In this document: in pieces, positions 42,198 through 49,707 of the stretch
How positions within the stretch are numbered: position 1 is the first letter of the stretch
Layout: every line of letters begins with the position of its first letter
From: DASYUM01 sp036001225
Lineage (GTDB): Bacteria; Methylomirabilota; Methylomirabilia; Rokubacteriales; DASRDR01
NCBI GenBank assembly: GCA_036001225.1
Contig: DASYUM010000300.1
Coordinates: 1 to 50,598 of the forward strand
DNA: 50,598 bases
Reading direction: 5' to 3'
Program-made: the position numbers and the translations under genes
Notes under the pieces: model-generated
Seen by the model: the letters and a program-made list of their open reading frames with translations, nothing else
The model's database searches: none
What the model was told of the DNA's origin: nothing

Positions 42198-44063
42198 ATG
42201 AAGAAGAGGGCCGCGGCGGGCAGGATGGCCAGCGCGAAACGAACCGCGACGAAGGATCCGCTCGAGAAGCTGGATCGCCATCTTCGTGCCCTGCTCGGTC
42301 GGGCCGACGCTCCGGTGATCGACAAGGCCGGGATGACCCACCTGAACGAGACGCGCGTGGTGCTTCAGAAACGGCGCGACGAGGATCCCGCCGTATTTAC
42401 CAGAATGGTTCGGCGCCAGGCGGGCCTCGGAGCGACCGTCGAGCGGCTGTTCCCGTGGGTCCGGCCGCGCCGCGATCTGCCGACACTGCAGGACTTCTTC
42501 CTGGTCCGCTGGCCGGGCCTCGATCCCCGCGCGCTGAACGTGAACCCGTACGATCTCGCCTATGCCCTGCAGGAGGCGACGAGATCGGTGAGCGCGAGCC
42601 CGGACCCGCTGGTGGCGCTGGGACCAACCGCCTCGGCCGTCCGTGAGCCCGACTCGGTCCCCGATCCCAGCGTGATGTTGCGGTCCACGCCTCCGGACAA
42701 CGCGGGCTGGCACCTGTTTGCGGCGAACGTGCCGCCCGCCTGGGGCCTGACCTCCGGACTGGGCGCCGGAATCGTCGTGGGGCACGTCGACACGGGAATC
42801 GTGCCGCACGTCCTGCTGGGCGGTCGCGTCAACCTCTCGGGAGGGTTTGATTTCCTCAGACCGGGTTCCCCCCCGATCGATCCTCTGCCGGCCGCGGGGA
42901 CCCGCGCCGACGTCCCGGGACATGGCACGTTCTCCTCGACGGTCATCGCGGGGTCGCTGGATCCCGGCGTGCCCGTTGCCACGGGGGCGGCTCAGGCGAG
43001 ACCGACGACGACCTTCAGCGGCGTCGCGCCGGGTGTCACGATCCTGCCCACGCGGGTCACCCGGAGCGTCGTGGTCGGTCCCCTTTCGTATGTGGCCCAA
43101 GCGATCCAGTTCTTGACGGCGGGTGGGGCCCACGTCATCTCGATCAGCCTCGGGGGGCCATCGATCTCGCCTTTCCTGCACTATTCCCTCAACAACGCGG
43201 TCCTCAATGACGTGATCGTCGTCGCGGCGGCGGGCCAGGGCACACCCGTCGTCGTGATGCCCGCCGCGCTTCGCAACTGCATCGCCGTCGCGGGAACGAA
43301 ACTGAATGACACCACCGGGCTGTCGAACGACTTCACGGTCATGCGCGATCGCCTGACGCTGTGGGGGCCGTCCGCCTTCGGACCGAAAGTCGGGATCGCC
43401 GCCCCGGCGAAGGACATCCGGCACGGGGCGCCCGGCAGCGTCGATGGGAGCGGAATGCACACGGCCATCGGGGGGCTGAGTCAGGGCACCACCTTCGCCA
43501 CGGCCATGGTTGCGGGCGTCGCCGCCCTCTGGCTCGACAAGCAGATGCGGCCCACGCTGGTGAGTCGATATCGCAACCTCCGGTCCCTGCAATCGGTCTT
43601 CAAGGAGATCCTCGCGGGAAGCGCCTTCGTGCCGGGCGGATGGCACCGGCGTTGGGGACCGGGGGCTCTTGATGCGGCGGCTGCACTCAACGAGCTGCTG
43701 CCGCCTGGGAACCCTGGCCCGCCACCGGCGTTTCTCGCCTATCGCAACCGGTTCGACCGGCACGATGTCCTCGAATGGTTCGAGGACGCCTTCCCCGATC
43801 TCAGCCCCGATGCCTTGAGGGCGGCGCTGCGTCGTCTGTTGCCGGCATCGTCCGCGGCCGAGTGGCGGAACGCCCTCGAGAGATTTGGCGCGGAGCTGCT
43901 GACTCGGCTCGGCGAGGACGCCGACGCCGCGGCAGGGTTCATCGAGACCGGGGTGGCCGAAGCCGCGGCCGATGCGGCAGCGGCAGCGGACCAGGCGCGG
44001 CAGACAGCCGAGGCCCTCGTCGATCAGGCCTCCGACCGCTTGCGGGGCGCTCTCGGCCTGTGA
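42198..44063 (+). CDS. S8 (subtilisin-like) peptidase with altered catalytic residues
   Basis: 621 residues from the ATG at 42198 (GGAGAGAG just upstream). No signal peptide, so probably cytoplasmic. Helical N-terminal part (1-180), subtilase domain about 180-460, then a C-terminal part ending in an Ala-rich amphipathic helix (EAAADAAAAADQARQTAEAL). Triad Asp198 (VGHVDTGIV) and His242 (DVPGHGTFSS) are clear. The Ser block reads SQGTTFATAMVAGVAALW, so the nucleophile position (432) is Thr in place of Ser, and the oxyanion Asn is Gln347 (AAAGQG). It may be a pseudoprotease or a Thr-nucleophile enzyme. Confidence 0.85.
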   Translation: MKKRAAAGRMASAKRTATKDPLEKLDRHLRALLGRADAPVIDKAGMTHLNETRVVLQKRRDEDPAVFTRMVRRQAGLGATVERLFPWVRPRRDLPTLQDFFLVRWPGLDPRALNVNPYDLAYALQEATRSVSASPDPLVALGPTASAVREPDSVPDPSVMLRSTPPDNAGWHLFAANVPPAWGLTSGLGAGIVVGHVDTGIVPHVLLGGRVNLSGGFDFLRPGSPPIDPLPAAGTRADVPGHGTFSSTVIAGSLDPGVPVATGAAQARPTTTFSGVAPGVTILPTRVTRSVVVGPLSYVAQAIQFLTAGGAHVISISLGGPSISPFLHYSLNNAVLNDVIVVAAAGQGTPVVVMPAALRNCIAVAGTKLNDTTGLSNDFTVMRDRLTLWGPSAFGPKVGIAAPAKDIRHGAPGSVDGSGMHTAIGGLSQGTTFATAMVAGVAALWLDKQMRPTLVSRYRNLRSLQSVFKEILAGSAFVPGGWHRRWGPGALDAAAALNELLPPGNPGPPPAFLAYRNRFDRHDVLEWFEDAFPDLSPDALRAALRRLLPASSAAEWRNALERFGAELLTRLGEDADAAAGFIETGVAEAAADAAAAADQARQTAEALVDQASDRLRGALGL

Positions 44064-44148
44064 GAGGTTTCGCGGCGCATGGACTGGATGCCGACGATGA
44101 CGTACGGAGGGTGGAACCATCCGCAGCCCCTGCGCAACCAGCACCTCG

Positions 44149-44190
44149 AAAAAACGAAACCGCGGGGCCCGGTCGTCCCGGAACCCCGCG
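44149..44190 (-). terminator. Intrinsic terminator (minus strand)
   Basis: Minus-strand hairpin CGCGGGG ... CCCCGCG (arms 44184-44190 and 44161-44167) followed by GTTTCGTTTTTTCG. It lies just after the tRNA-like 3' end at 44199-44231 and would end a minus-strand transcript; it may also face the plus-strand subtilase mRNA. Confidence 0.65.
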
Positions 44191-44198
44191 TGTTGATT

Positions 44199-44231
44199 TG
44201 GTGGAGCTGAGGGGATTTGAACCTCTGACCC
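44199..44231 (-). ncRNA. tRNA-like 3' end (T-arm, acceptor strand, CCA) without a matching 5' part
   Basis: On the minus strand: T-arm AGAGG-TTCAAAT-CCCCT, acceptor strand CAGCTCC, A and CCA. This is the 3' end seen in tRNA-Ala and in tmRNA. The upstream 45 bases do not fold into an anticodon arm and no GGAGCTG or GGGGCTG partner occurs within 400 bp before the methyltransferase gene takes over. Likely a fragment, e.g. of an integration site, or the 3' end of an unrecognised RNA. 44064-44418 otherwise contains no gene. Confidence 0.45.
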
Positions 44232-44418
44232 CGAGACTGCCCGGCCTGCACCCACCCGCGAAGTTCACGACAGATGAGAATCAGCGGGTTGCAGAGCGCG
44301 GCAAGACCGGCAGGCCCGCAACCCGGGCGCAACCGGAAGCGGCGATCAGTACCCTGAGGCAGGTGCCGGGTCGCGCGACCCAATTTAAGGAACAAGACCT
44401 GCTCATTCGCCGGACCTG

Positions 44419-45105
44419 TTAGCCCGGCGTCAGGTGCGGCTTTCGGCCTCGCACGAACGCCAGGGCACGATGACCGGTAGCCCCCATCTCGACGGCCTCG
44501 AAGCCGGCATCACGGAGCATGTCTCGGAGGCGCTCGGCGTGGTCCCAGCCCTTGCGGAGGCCAAGCACGCAGAGGAGGTGACCGATCCCCTCTCCGGGCG
44601 TCGCCCCGAAGTCGACGGCCACCACGCGGCCACCCGGCTTGAGCACGCGGTGAATCTCCGCCAGCCCTCGACGCTTCACGTCGTCAGGCAGATGGTGGAG
44701 CATCAGGCTGCTCAGCACCACGCCGAAGTGGTCGGCCGGAAACGGGAGGGCCTCGATCACCCCGACCTCGAAGCGCGCCCCCACGCCGGCCCGCGCCGCC
44801 TTGCGCCGCGCCAGCTCGACCATCTCGGGTGCCGGGTCGATCCCGCAGATCTCGCCGGCTGGCGCCGCCACCCTTCCCGCCACGATGGCGAGTCGACCGG
44901 GACCGCATCCGACGTCGAGGATCCGCTCGCCCGGCGTGATCCCGGCGAGCTCCACGATCTTCCGATGGAGGGCCGAGAGCCGCCCCAGGGACAGGACGGT
45001 AGTCCCGAGGTCGTAAAGGCGGGCCCAGCGGATCGTCCTCCCTTCCGTGGGGGGCGCCGCGTTCGCCGTCACCCGATGGCCGCTCGGACGCGTCGCCACG
45101 CTCAT
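44419..45105 (-). CDS. Class I SAM-dependent methyltransferase
   Basis: 228 residues. Motif I ILDVGCGPGRLAI, acidic motif II GIDPAPEMVELAR, then LPFPADHFGVVLSSLMLHHL and RVLKPGGRVVAVDFG, the UbiE/ArsM-like Methyltransf_11 pattern. The ATG at 45103-45105 overlaps the stop of a small upstream gene (ATGA). Substrate unknown. Confidence 0.88.
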   Translation of the reverse strand: MSVATRPSGHRVTANAAPPTEGRTIRWARLYDLGTTVLSLGRLSALHRKIVELAGITPGERILDVGCGPGRLAIVAGRVAAPAGEICGIDPAPEMVELARRKAARAGVGARFEVGVIEALPFPADHFGVVLSSLMLHHLPDDVKRRGLAEIHRVLKPGGRVVAVDFGATPGEGIGHLLCVLGLRKGWDHAERLRDMLRDAGFEAVEMGATGHRALAFVRGRKPHLTPG

Positions 45106-45284
45106 CTCCTGTGGACGAAGAGCTCGCCACTGTCCATCTCCGACTCGAGGCGGACCCAGTCGGAGACGTTCGCTGCCCCGTCAACCTTGACGTCGCCGAT
45201 CGGTTCGCCCTCAAGTAGAGCCGCAACCCGACCGGAGGGATCGGGCGCGAGTCTTCCTTGCTTCACCACCCAGAACTGCGTCAT
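45102..45284 (-). CDS. Small hypothetical protein coupled to the methyltransferase
   Basis: 60 residues from the ATG at 45282-45284 (MTQFWVVKQGRLAPDPSG); a GTG at 45306 would lengthen it by eight. Ends GELFVHRR with the stop in an ATGA overlap with the methyltransferase. A TATACT lies about eight bases before the ATG. No family recognised. Confidence 0.6.
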   Translation of the reverse strand: MTQFWVVKQGRLAPDPSGRVAALLEGEPIGDVKVDGAANVSDWVRLESEMDSGELFVHRR

Positions 45285-45440
45285 TTCGGGAAGTATAACT
45301 AGATCCACGCCGCCGGCGCATCGGCCGGGAATGGGTGCCGGCGGGCCGAAGGTGACCTTGAGACTCCAAGGCCGCGACGGCGAAAGCCGGCCCCTCGCCC
45401 GCGTCCTCTCCGGCGGGCGCCGGGCCTGGGAGACTTGCCC

Positions 45441-46376
45441 TCAATGAAACTCGTGCCACAGGTTCAGTGCGAGATAGAGCCCGTACAGACCGACGAGCAC
45501 GAGCCCGAACCCCCGACCAAGCCGGCGCGCGAGGCCGAGGCCGGCGGCGACCAGCAGGACGGTGCCGATCAGGTAGGGCGCATGGAGGCGCAGGACGAGG
45601 GGGTCGGCCGCGAGCGGGGCGACCAGGGCGATGATCCCAAGGTTCACGCCGAGAAGGATCACGACGGTCCCCACGACGTTCCCCCAGGCGAGTTCGGGGT
45701 GTCCGCGCCGGGCCGGCGTGACCATGCGCGCGACTTCCTCGACGCTCTCGCCCATGCCGACCACGGCCATCCCGAGGAACGTCTCAGAGAGCCCGGCGGT
45801 CGCCAGGAGCCGGCCCACGCCGCGCACGACCAGCTCCGCCCCCACCAGCATCCCGGCTACTCCGAGGACCAACCAGCCGAGGGTCCGCAGAGGTGAGAGC
45901 GCGGCGCCGTCATCGTCGTCGTCTTCCCCGGGCAGGAACGCGGGAGACCGGCGGTAGAGCCAGGCGAGGAGACCGACCGCCAGACCGAGAAGGATCGCCC
46001 CCTCGACCCGGCCGACGCGGCCGCCGGGCAGCAGCGCGGCGGCGAACGCCGCCAGGCTGGCGACCATGGCGACGGCGCCGGCCCGGGGGATCTGCACCTC
46101 CATCGGAATGAGGAGGAGCGAAACACCCAGGGCTCCCGTGAGCAGGAAGATCGTCGATCCCACCACGGTCCCCAGCGCCACCTGCGGCAGTCCCGCGAGG
46201 GCGGCCGCCAGGCCGGTCACGAGGTTCTCGGGCTCGAGTCCCGACACGACGATCCCGACGTAGAAGGGACTGAGCCGGAGGAGGACGGAGGTCCGGACGG
46301 CGCCGTCAGTGAACCGCTCGGCACTCCAGATCACCAGGGCGAGCCCGAGGATGAGGAGAAGGCCGCCGACGAGCAC
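45441..46376 (-). CDS. Cation/Ca2+ exchanger superfamily (CaCA) membrane protein
   Basis: 311 residues, ten or so helices in two inverted halves joined by an acidic loop (GEDDDDDGA near residue 155). The alpha repeats are divergent: repeat 1 SGLEPENLVTGLAAAL with GTVVGSTIFLL, repeat 2 VVGMGESVEEVARMV with GNVVGTVVILLG, in place of the usual GxSxPE/GNxxGSN. Acidic residues of both repeats are kept, so cation exchange is still plausible. GTG start at 46374-46376. Confidence 0.8.
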   Translation of the reverse strand: MLVGGLLLILGLALVIWSAERFTDGAVRTSVLLRLSPFYVGIVVSGLEPENLVTGLAAALAGLPQVALGTVVGSTIFLLTGALGVSLLLIPMEVQIPRAGAVAMVASLAAFAAALLPGGRVGRVEGAILLGLAVGLLAWLYRRSPAFLPGEDDDDDGAALSPLRTLGWLVLGVAGMLVGAELVVRGVGRLLATAGLSETFLGMAVVGMGESVEEVARMVTPARRGHPELAWGNVVGTVVILLGVNLGIIALVAPLAADPLVLRLHAPYLIGTVLLVAAGLGLARRLGRGFGLVLVGLYGLYLALNLWHEFH

Positions 46377-46396
46377 GCGCTGTGCCCGGCGTCAGC

Positions 46397-46761
46397 TCAC
46401 GCCGACCCCGGCGCGGCAGGGAGGGTGAAGCGCACGGTCGTGCCTTTCCCGACCTCGAGGAGAAGCGCCATCGGGACCGCAACCGCGGGCCAGGCGGTCC
46501 CCGATGCGAGGTAGGGATTCGCGTGGACGGGGCAGCGTGCAGCGTCGTGGACAGGTTCGCTCGAGGCCAGGTCGAGCGTCGGCGCGGCAATCAACGCTCT
46601 CAGGACGACTGCCACGGGCCAGACGACGCTCGCGGTAGGGTACACCCTCCGGGGGCGGCCGGGCCTGCCACCAGGGCCATCCGGCGGACAGGCTATCAGG
46701 TTTCTCACCGCAACGAGGCCGCGTGCCCTGGCCGCGTTCGTGTCCGCTCCCAGGACTCACA
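46397..46761. other. Region without a clear gene; possible histidine-kinase C-terminal remnant
   Basis: 365 bp between the exchanger and the ArsR promoter. On the minus strand the end of one frame reads VGKGTTVRFTLPAAP (about 46405-46450), the usual last strand of HATPase_c domains of sensor kinases, but nothing before it matches a kinase. Either a decayed gene tail or chance. Confidence 0.3.
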
Positions 46762-46800
46762 TTGACGACAGCTACACGCTAAATATAATTATGCATTGAT
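46762..46800 (+). promoter_or_regulatory. Promoter with operator-like dyad for the ArsR/ATPase operon
   Basis: TTGACG (46762-46767), 16-bp spacer, TATAAT (46784-46789). An imperfect A/T-rich dyad, ATATAAT-TATGC-ATTGATAT (46783-46802), covers the -10 and the start codon, a typical place for an ArsR/SmtB repressor site. It is the most AT-rich stretch of the window. Confidence 0.7.
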
Positions 46801-47199
46801 ATGAGTCCGGCCGCCCGTGACGACCGGTTACCCGACGGTTCCCTTAAAGCAAAGCTGTTCCGGGGCCTCGCCGATTCCTCCCGGCTCGCCGTGCTGGAAG
46901 CCCTTCGAGACGGGCCCCGTTGCGTCTCGGAGGTCGTCGCCGCGACCGGGCTCTCGCAGCCGAACGCGTCGGCTCATTTGGCCTGCCTCGGCGAATGCGG
47001 CCTGGTGAATCGCGAGCGGCGCGGCAGGTTCGTGTACTACGCCATCGCGGACAAGCGCGTGGTCAGGATCCTCGAGGAAGCCGAGGCGATTCTCGCGGAG
47101 GTCGGGTCTCACGTCTACCGGTGCACGCGCTACGAGGTGCGGGCTCCCGCAGCGCGACGGGCGCGGACTCGCCGCCGACCCGGAAGGAGCGGGGCTTGA
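46801..47199 (+). CDS. ArsR/SmtB-family metal sensor, CmtR-like
   Basis: 132 residues, ATG at 46801. Winged helix with the recognition region SQPNASAHLACLGECGLV and wing RRGRFVYYAI. Cys62 and Cys66 lie in the recognition helix (ACLGECG) and Cys108 in the C-terminal helix (HVYRCTR), the CmtR arrangement for Cd/Pb sensing; Cys41 is extra. The basic C-terminal tail (ARRARTRRRPGRS) is probably unstructured. Its TGA overlaps the TTG of the ATPase gene (TTGA), so the sensor and pump are coupled. Confidence 0.88.
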   Translation: MSPAARDDRLPDGSLKAKLFRGLADSSRLAVLEALRDGPRCVSEVVAATGLSQPNASAHLACLGECGLVNRERRGRFVYYAIADKRVVRILEEAEAILAEVGSHVYRCTRYEVRAPAARRARTRRRPGRSGA

Positions 47200-49295
47200 A
47201 CCGCTCGACGGCCGAGTTGGAGCTGATCGTCGAGCAGCTCGACTGTGCGGACGAAGCTGGCCAGATCGAAGGCGCGCTCGGCCGGCTGGCGGCCGTCCGA
47301 CAGGTCCGCACGGCCGTCGGCGCCCGCAAGGTCTTCATCACGTACGATCCTGAGCGGATCGGACCGCCCGAGCTTCGGGCCGCGGTCGAGCAGCTCGGCA
47401 TGACGGTACGCGCGGACCGAGCGCCCGCCCGCCGGCGCCCGGCGTCCGTCCCAACGGTTCTCGGCGGGCTCTTCGTGACCGCGGTCGCTCTCGTCGCCCT
47501 GGTGGACATCGTCGGGGAGCGCCTGGGTCTTCTCGAAGCCGTGACCGACCGGCTCCCGGCGTGGGTCACCGTGGCGGCGGTCTTGGTCGGAGGCCTCCCG
47601 ATCTTCCGGAACGTGCTGCGCGCGCTGCGGAACCGGACCGTGACCTCCCACGCCCTCATGACCCTGGGGATCCTGGGGGCGCTCGCTATCGGCCAGTACG
47701 CGGCCGCGGCCGTGATTGTGTTCTTCATGCGCTTTGCCGACTTCCTGGAGGGCTTCACCACCGAGCGGTCGCGGCAAGCCATCCGGGAACTCCTTCGCCT
47801 GGCTCCCGAGACGGCCCGGGTCGAGCGCGATGGGCACGACGAGGAGGTGCCGGCCGAGGCAGTCCGTCCAGGCGAGGTCGTGATCGTCAAGCCGGGCGAG
47901 CGGATCCCCGTCGACGGGGATGTCGTCGCCGGGCACGGGGCGGTCAACCAGGCGCCCATCACCGGGGAATCGATGCCGGTGGAGAAGGCCGGCGGCGACC
48001 GCGTCTTCGCGGCCACCATTCTCGAGCGGGGCTTCCTGCGGGTTCAGACCGAGCGGGTGGGCAGGGACACCACGTTCGGCCGGATCCTGCGCCTGGTCGA
48101 GGAGGCCGAGGCCCACAAGGCCCCGGTCCAGCGGTTCGCCGACCGCTTCACGGCGTACTACATCCCCGTCGTCGGCGGCGTCGCCGTGCTGACCTATCTC
48201 CTGGGCCGGAATCCGTCGGCCGCCGTCGCGGTCGTCCTGGTGGCGTGCTCGTGCGCCATCGCCATGGCGACGCCCACGGTGGTCCTGGCCAGCGTGGGCC
48301 GGGCCGCCCGCCGGGGCGTCATCGTGAAGGGCGGCCGGTCCCTGGAAGCGCTGGCGAGGGTGGACACGCTGGTCATGGACAAGACCGGGACCGTGACCTT
48401 CGGGACGCCGCGGGTCACCGAGGTGGTGAACCTCGATCACGCCCCCGAGGCCGAGCTGCTCGCCACCGCGGCGACCGTCGAGCGGTACTCGGAGCACCCG
48501 GTGGCGTCCGCCGTGCTGGCCGCGGCCCAGTCCCGGGGCCTTCCCGTCGGCACGCCCGAGGTGTTCGAGGTCGTTCCGGGCGAGGGCGTGACGGCCCGGG
48601 TCGACGGGGCCCAAGTCCTCTGCGGGAACGAGCGGCTGATGGAACGCGGCGCCGTCAAGATATCGCCGTCCGTCCTGGACCAGGTGCGGTCGCTGGAGAG
48701 TCAGGGCCGCACGGTTGTATACGTGGCCGAGGGTCAGCGGCTCCTCGGTCTGATCGGCGTAGCCGACACCCTGCGTCCCGAGGTTCCCGAGGCCCTGAAG
48801 CGGCTTCGGGCCCTGGGCGTTCGGCGGTTCCTGCTCCTCACCGGCGACAACGAGCGCGCGGCTCGGGCGCTGGCAGGCGCCCTTGGGGTCGACTATCGGG
48901 CCGAATGCCTCCCGGAAGAAAAGATCGAGGTCGTCAAGCGGCTGCAGTCAGACGGCGCGATCGTCGCGATGGTCGGCGACGGCATCAACGACGCCCCTGC
49001 CCTCGCCCAAGCCGACGTGGGAATCGCGATGGGCGCGGCCGGCACCGACGCGGCCATCGAGGCGGCCCACGTGGCCCTGATGCGCGACGACTGGCGGCTC
49101 GTGCCGGAGGCCGTGGCGATCGGGCGGCGGGCGTTCCGGACGATCCAGCAGAACCTGTGGTTCACCGCGGCCTATAACGCGGCAGGCGTCCTCCTGGCTG
49201 CCCTCGGGTGGCTCCCGCCCATCGGCGCCGCGGCGGCGCAGTCCCTGCCGGACGTCGCCGTCATGGTGAACTCCTCGCGGCTCCTGAGAGGATAG
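47196..49295 (+). CDS. Heavy-metal P1B-type ATPase with C-S-C membrane motif
   Basis: 699 residues from the TTG at 47196 with AAGGAGC upstream. Degenerate N-terminal HMA-like domain with one Cys (Cys17, LDCADEA), membrane region from about 90, actuator loop (ITGESMP), phosphorylation site MDKTGT with Asp395, nucleotide-binding SEHPVAS, hinge MVGDGINDAPAL, and C-terminal PDVAVMVNSSRLLRG. The ion-binding motif in the central helix is Cys351-Ser352-Cys353 in ACSCAIAMATPT, where most relatives have CPC. Operon position after a CmtR-like sensor suggests Cd, Pb or Zn export. Confidence 0.88.
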   Translation: MNRSTAELELIVEQLDCADEAGQIEGALGRLAAVRQVRTAVGARKVFITYDPERIGPPELRAAVEQLGMTVRADRAPARRRPASVPTVLGGLFVTAVALVALVDIVGERLGLLEAVTDRLPAWVTVAAVLVGGLPIFRNVLRALRNRTVTSHALMTLGILGALAIGQYAAAAVIVFFMRFADFLEGFTTERSRQAIRELLRLAPETARVERDGHDEEVPAEAVRPGEVVIVKPGERIPVDGDVVAGHGAVNQAPITGESMPVEKAGGDRVFAATILERGFLRVQTERVGRDTTFGRILRLVEEAEAHKAPVQRFADRFTAYYIPVVGGVAVLTYLLGRNPSAAVAVVLVACSCAIAMATPTVVLASVGRAARRGVIVKGGRSLEALARVDTLVMDKTGTVTFGTPRVTEVVNLDHAPEAELLATAATVERYSEHPVASAVLAAAQSRGLPVGTPEVFEVVPGEGVTARVDGAQVLCGNERLMERGAVKISPSVLDQVRSLESQGRTVVYVAEGQRLLGLIGVADTLRPEVPEALKRLRALGVRRFLLLTGDNERAARALAGALGVDYRAECLPEEKIEVVKRLQSDGAIVAMVGDGINDAPALAQADVGIAMGAAGTDAAIEAAHVALMRDDWRLVPEAVAIGRRAFRTIQQNLWFTAAYNAAGVLLAALGWLPPIGAAAAQSLPDVAVMVNSSRLLRG

Positions 49296-49375
49296 TATCT
49301 CACTCGCCGCTACGAGTCGGGCCGGTCCGCGCGGTGGAACCGGGGCCGCTACCGGCCCCGGCCCCGTGCCGATCC

Positions 49376-49519
49376 TCAGACCCGCTGCATCTCTTTCCCG
49401 CAGCAGCAGCGCGGGTTCAGGTCGCCGCCTTGGCCCGGCGCCGCGCCCTTCGTGACCTCGACTTCGCAGCCGCATTTCGGGTCGGGACAGCGGTATCGTT
49501 CGCCCTTTTTCAGCGCCAT
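49376..49519 (-). CDS. Very small Cys-rich zinc-ribbon (desulforedoxin/metallothionein-like)
   Basis: 47 residues from the ATG at 49517-49519. MALKKGERYRCPDPKCGCEVEV in two parts and PRCCCGKEM give six Cys in a CxxxxCxC...CCC pattern, near to the CxxC...CC knuckles of desulforedoxin-like ribbons but with extra Cys, as in metallothioneins. Between a metal ATPase and a MerR gene, a role in binding metal is likely by context. Confidence 0.7.
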   Translation of the reverse strand: MALKKGERYRCPDPKCGCEVEVTKGAAPGQGGDLNPRCCCGKEMQRV

Positions 49520-49539
49520 CTGCACCCTCCGGATGCTTG

Positions 49540-49707
49540 CTACAGCCTGGCTACCTGGCCGGTCTGGATCAGCTCGACCAGGACGTTCCACTCCGCTCTC
49601 TTGAGGACGACGAGGTTGCCGGCCTCGCCGATGCGGACCTCGTCCGGGCGGATCTCGACCTCCGGGCAGGCATCGCACGCCGGGCAGAGCGAGAACTTGG
49701 ACGCCAT
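49540..49707 (-). CDS. Small CPxCxxCP protein of the MerR/ATPase cluster
   Basis: 55 residues, ATG at 49705-49707 behind a strong AGGAGGA. MASKFSLCPACDACPEVEI near the N-terminus, then VRIGEAGNLVVLKRAEWNVLVELI. Three closely spaced Cys suggest a metal site. Family not recognised. Its whole coding region but the last 29 bases overlaps the open frame of merR in a different phase. Confidence 0.65.
   Translation of the reverse strand: MASKFSLCPACDACPEVEIRPDEVRIGEAGNLVVLKRAEWNVLVELIQTGQVARL

Noticed and set aside
44199..44275. A complete tRNA gene at this place
   Set aside because: The 3' half is tRNA-like but no anticodon stem-loop with U33 and no matching 5' acceptor strand can be formed.
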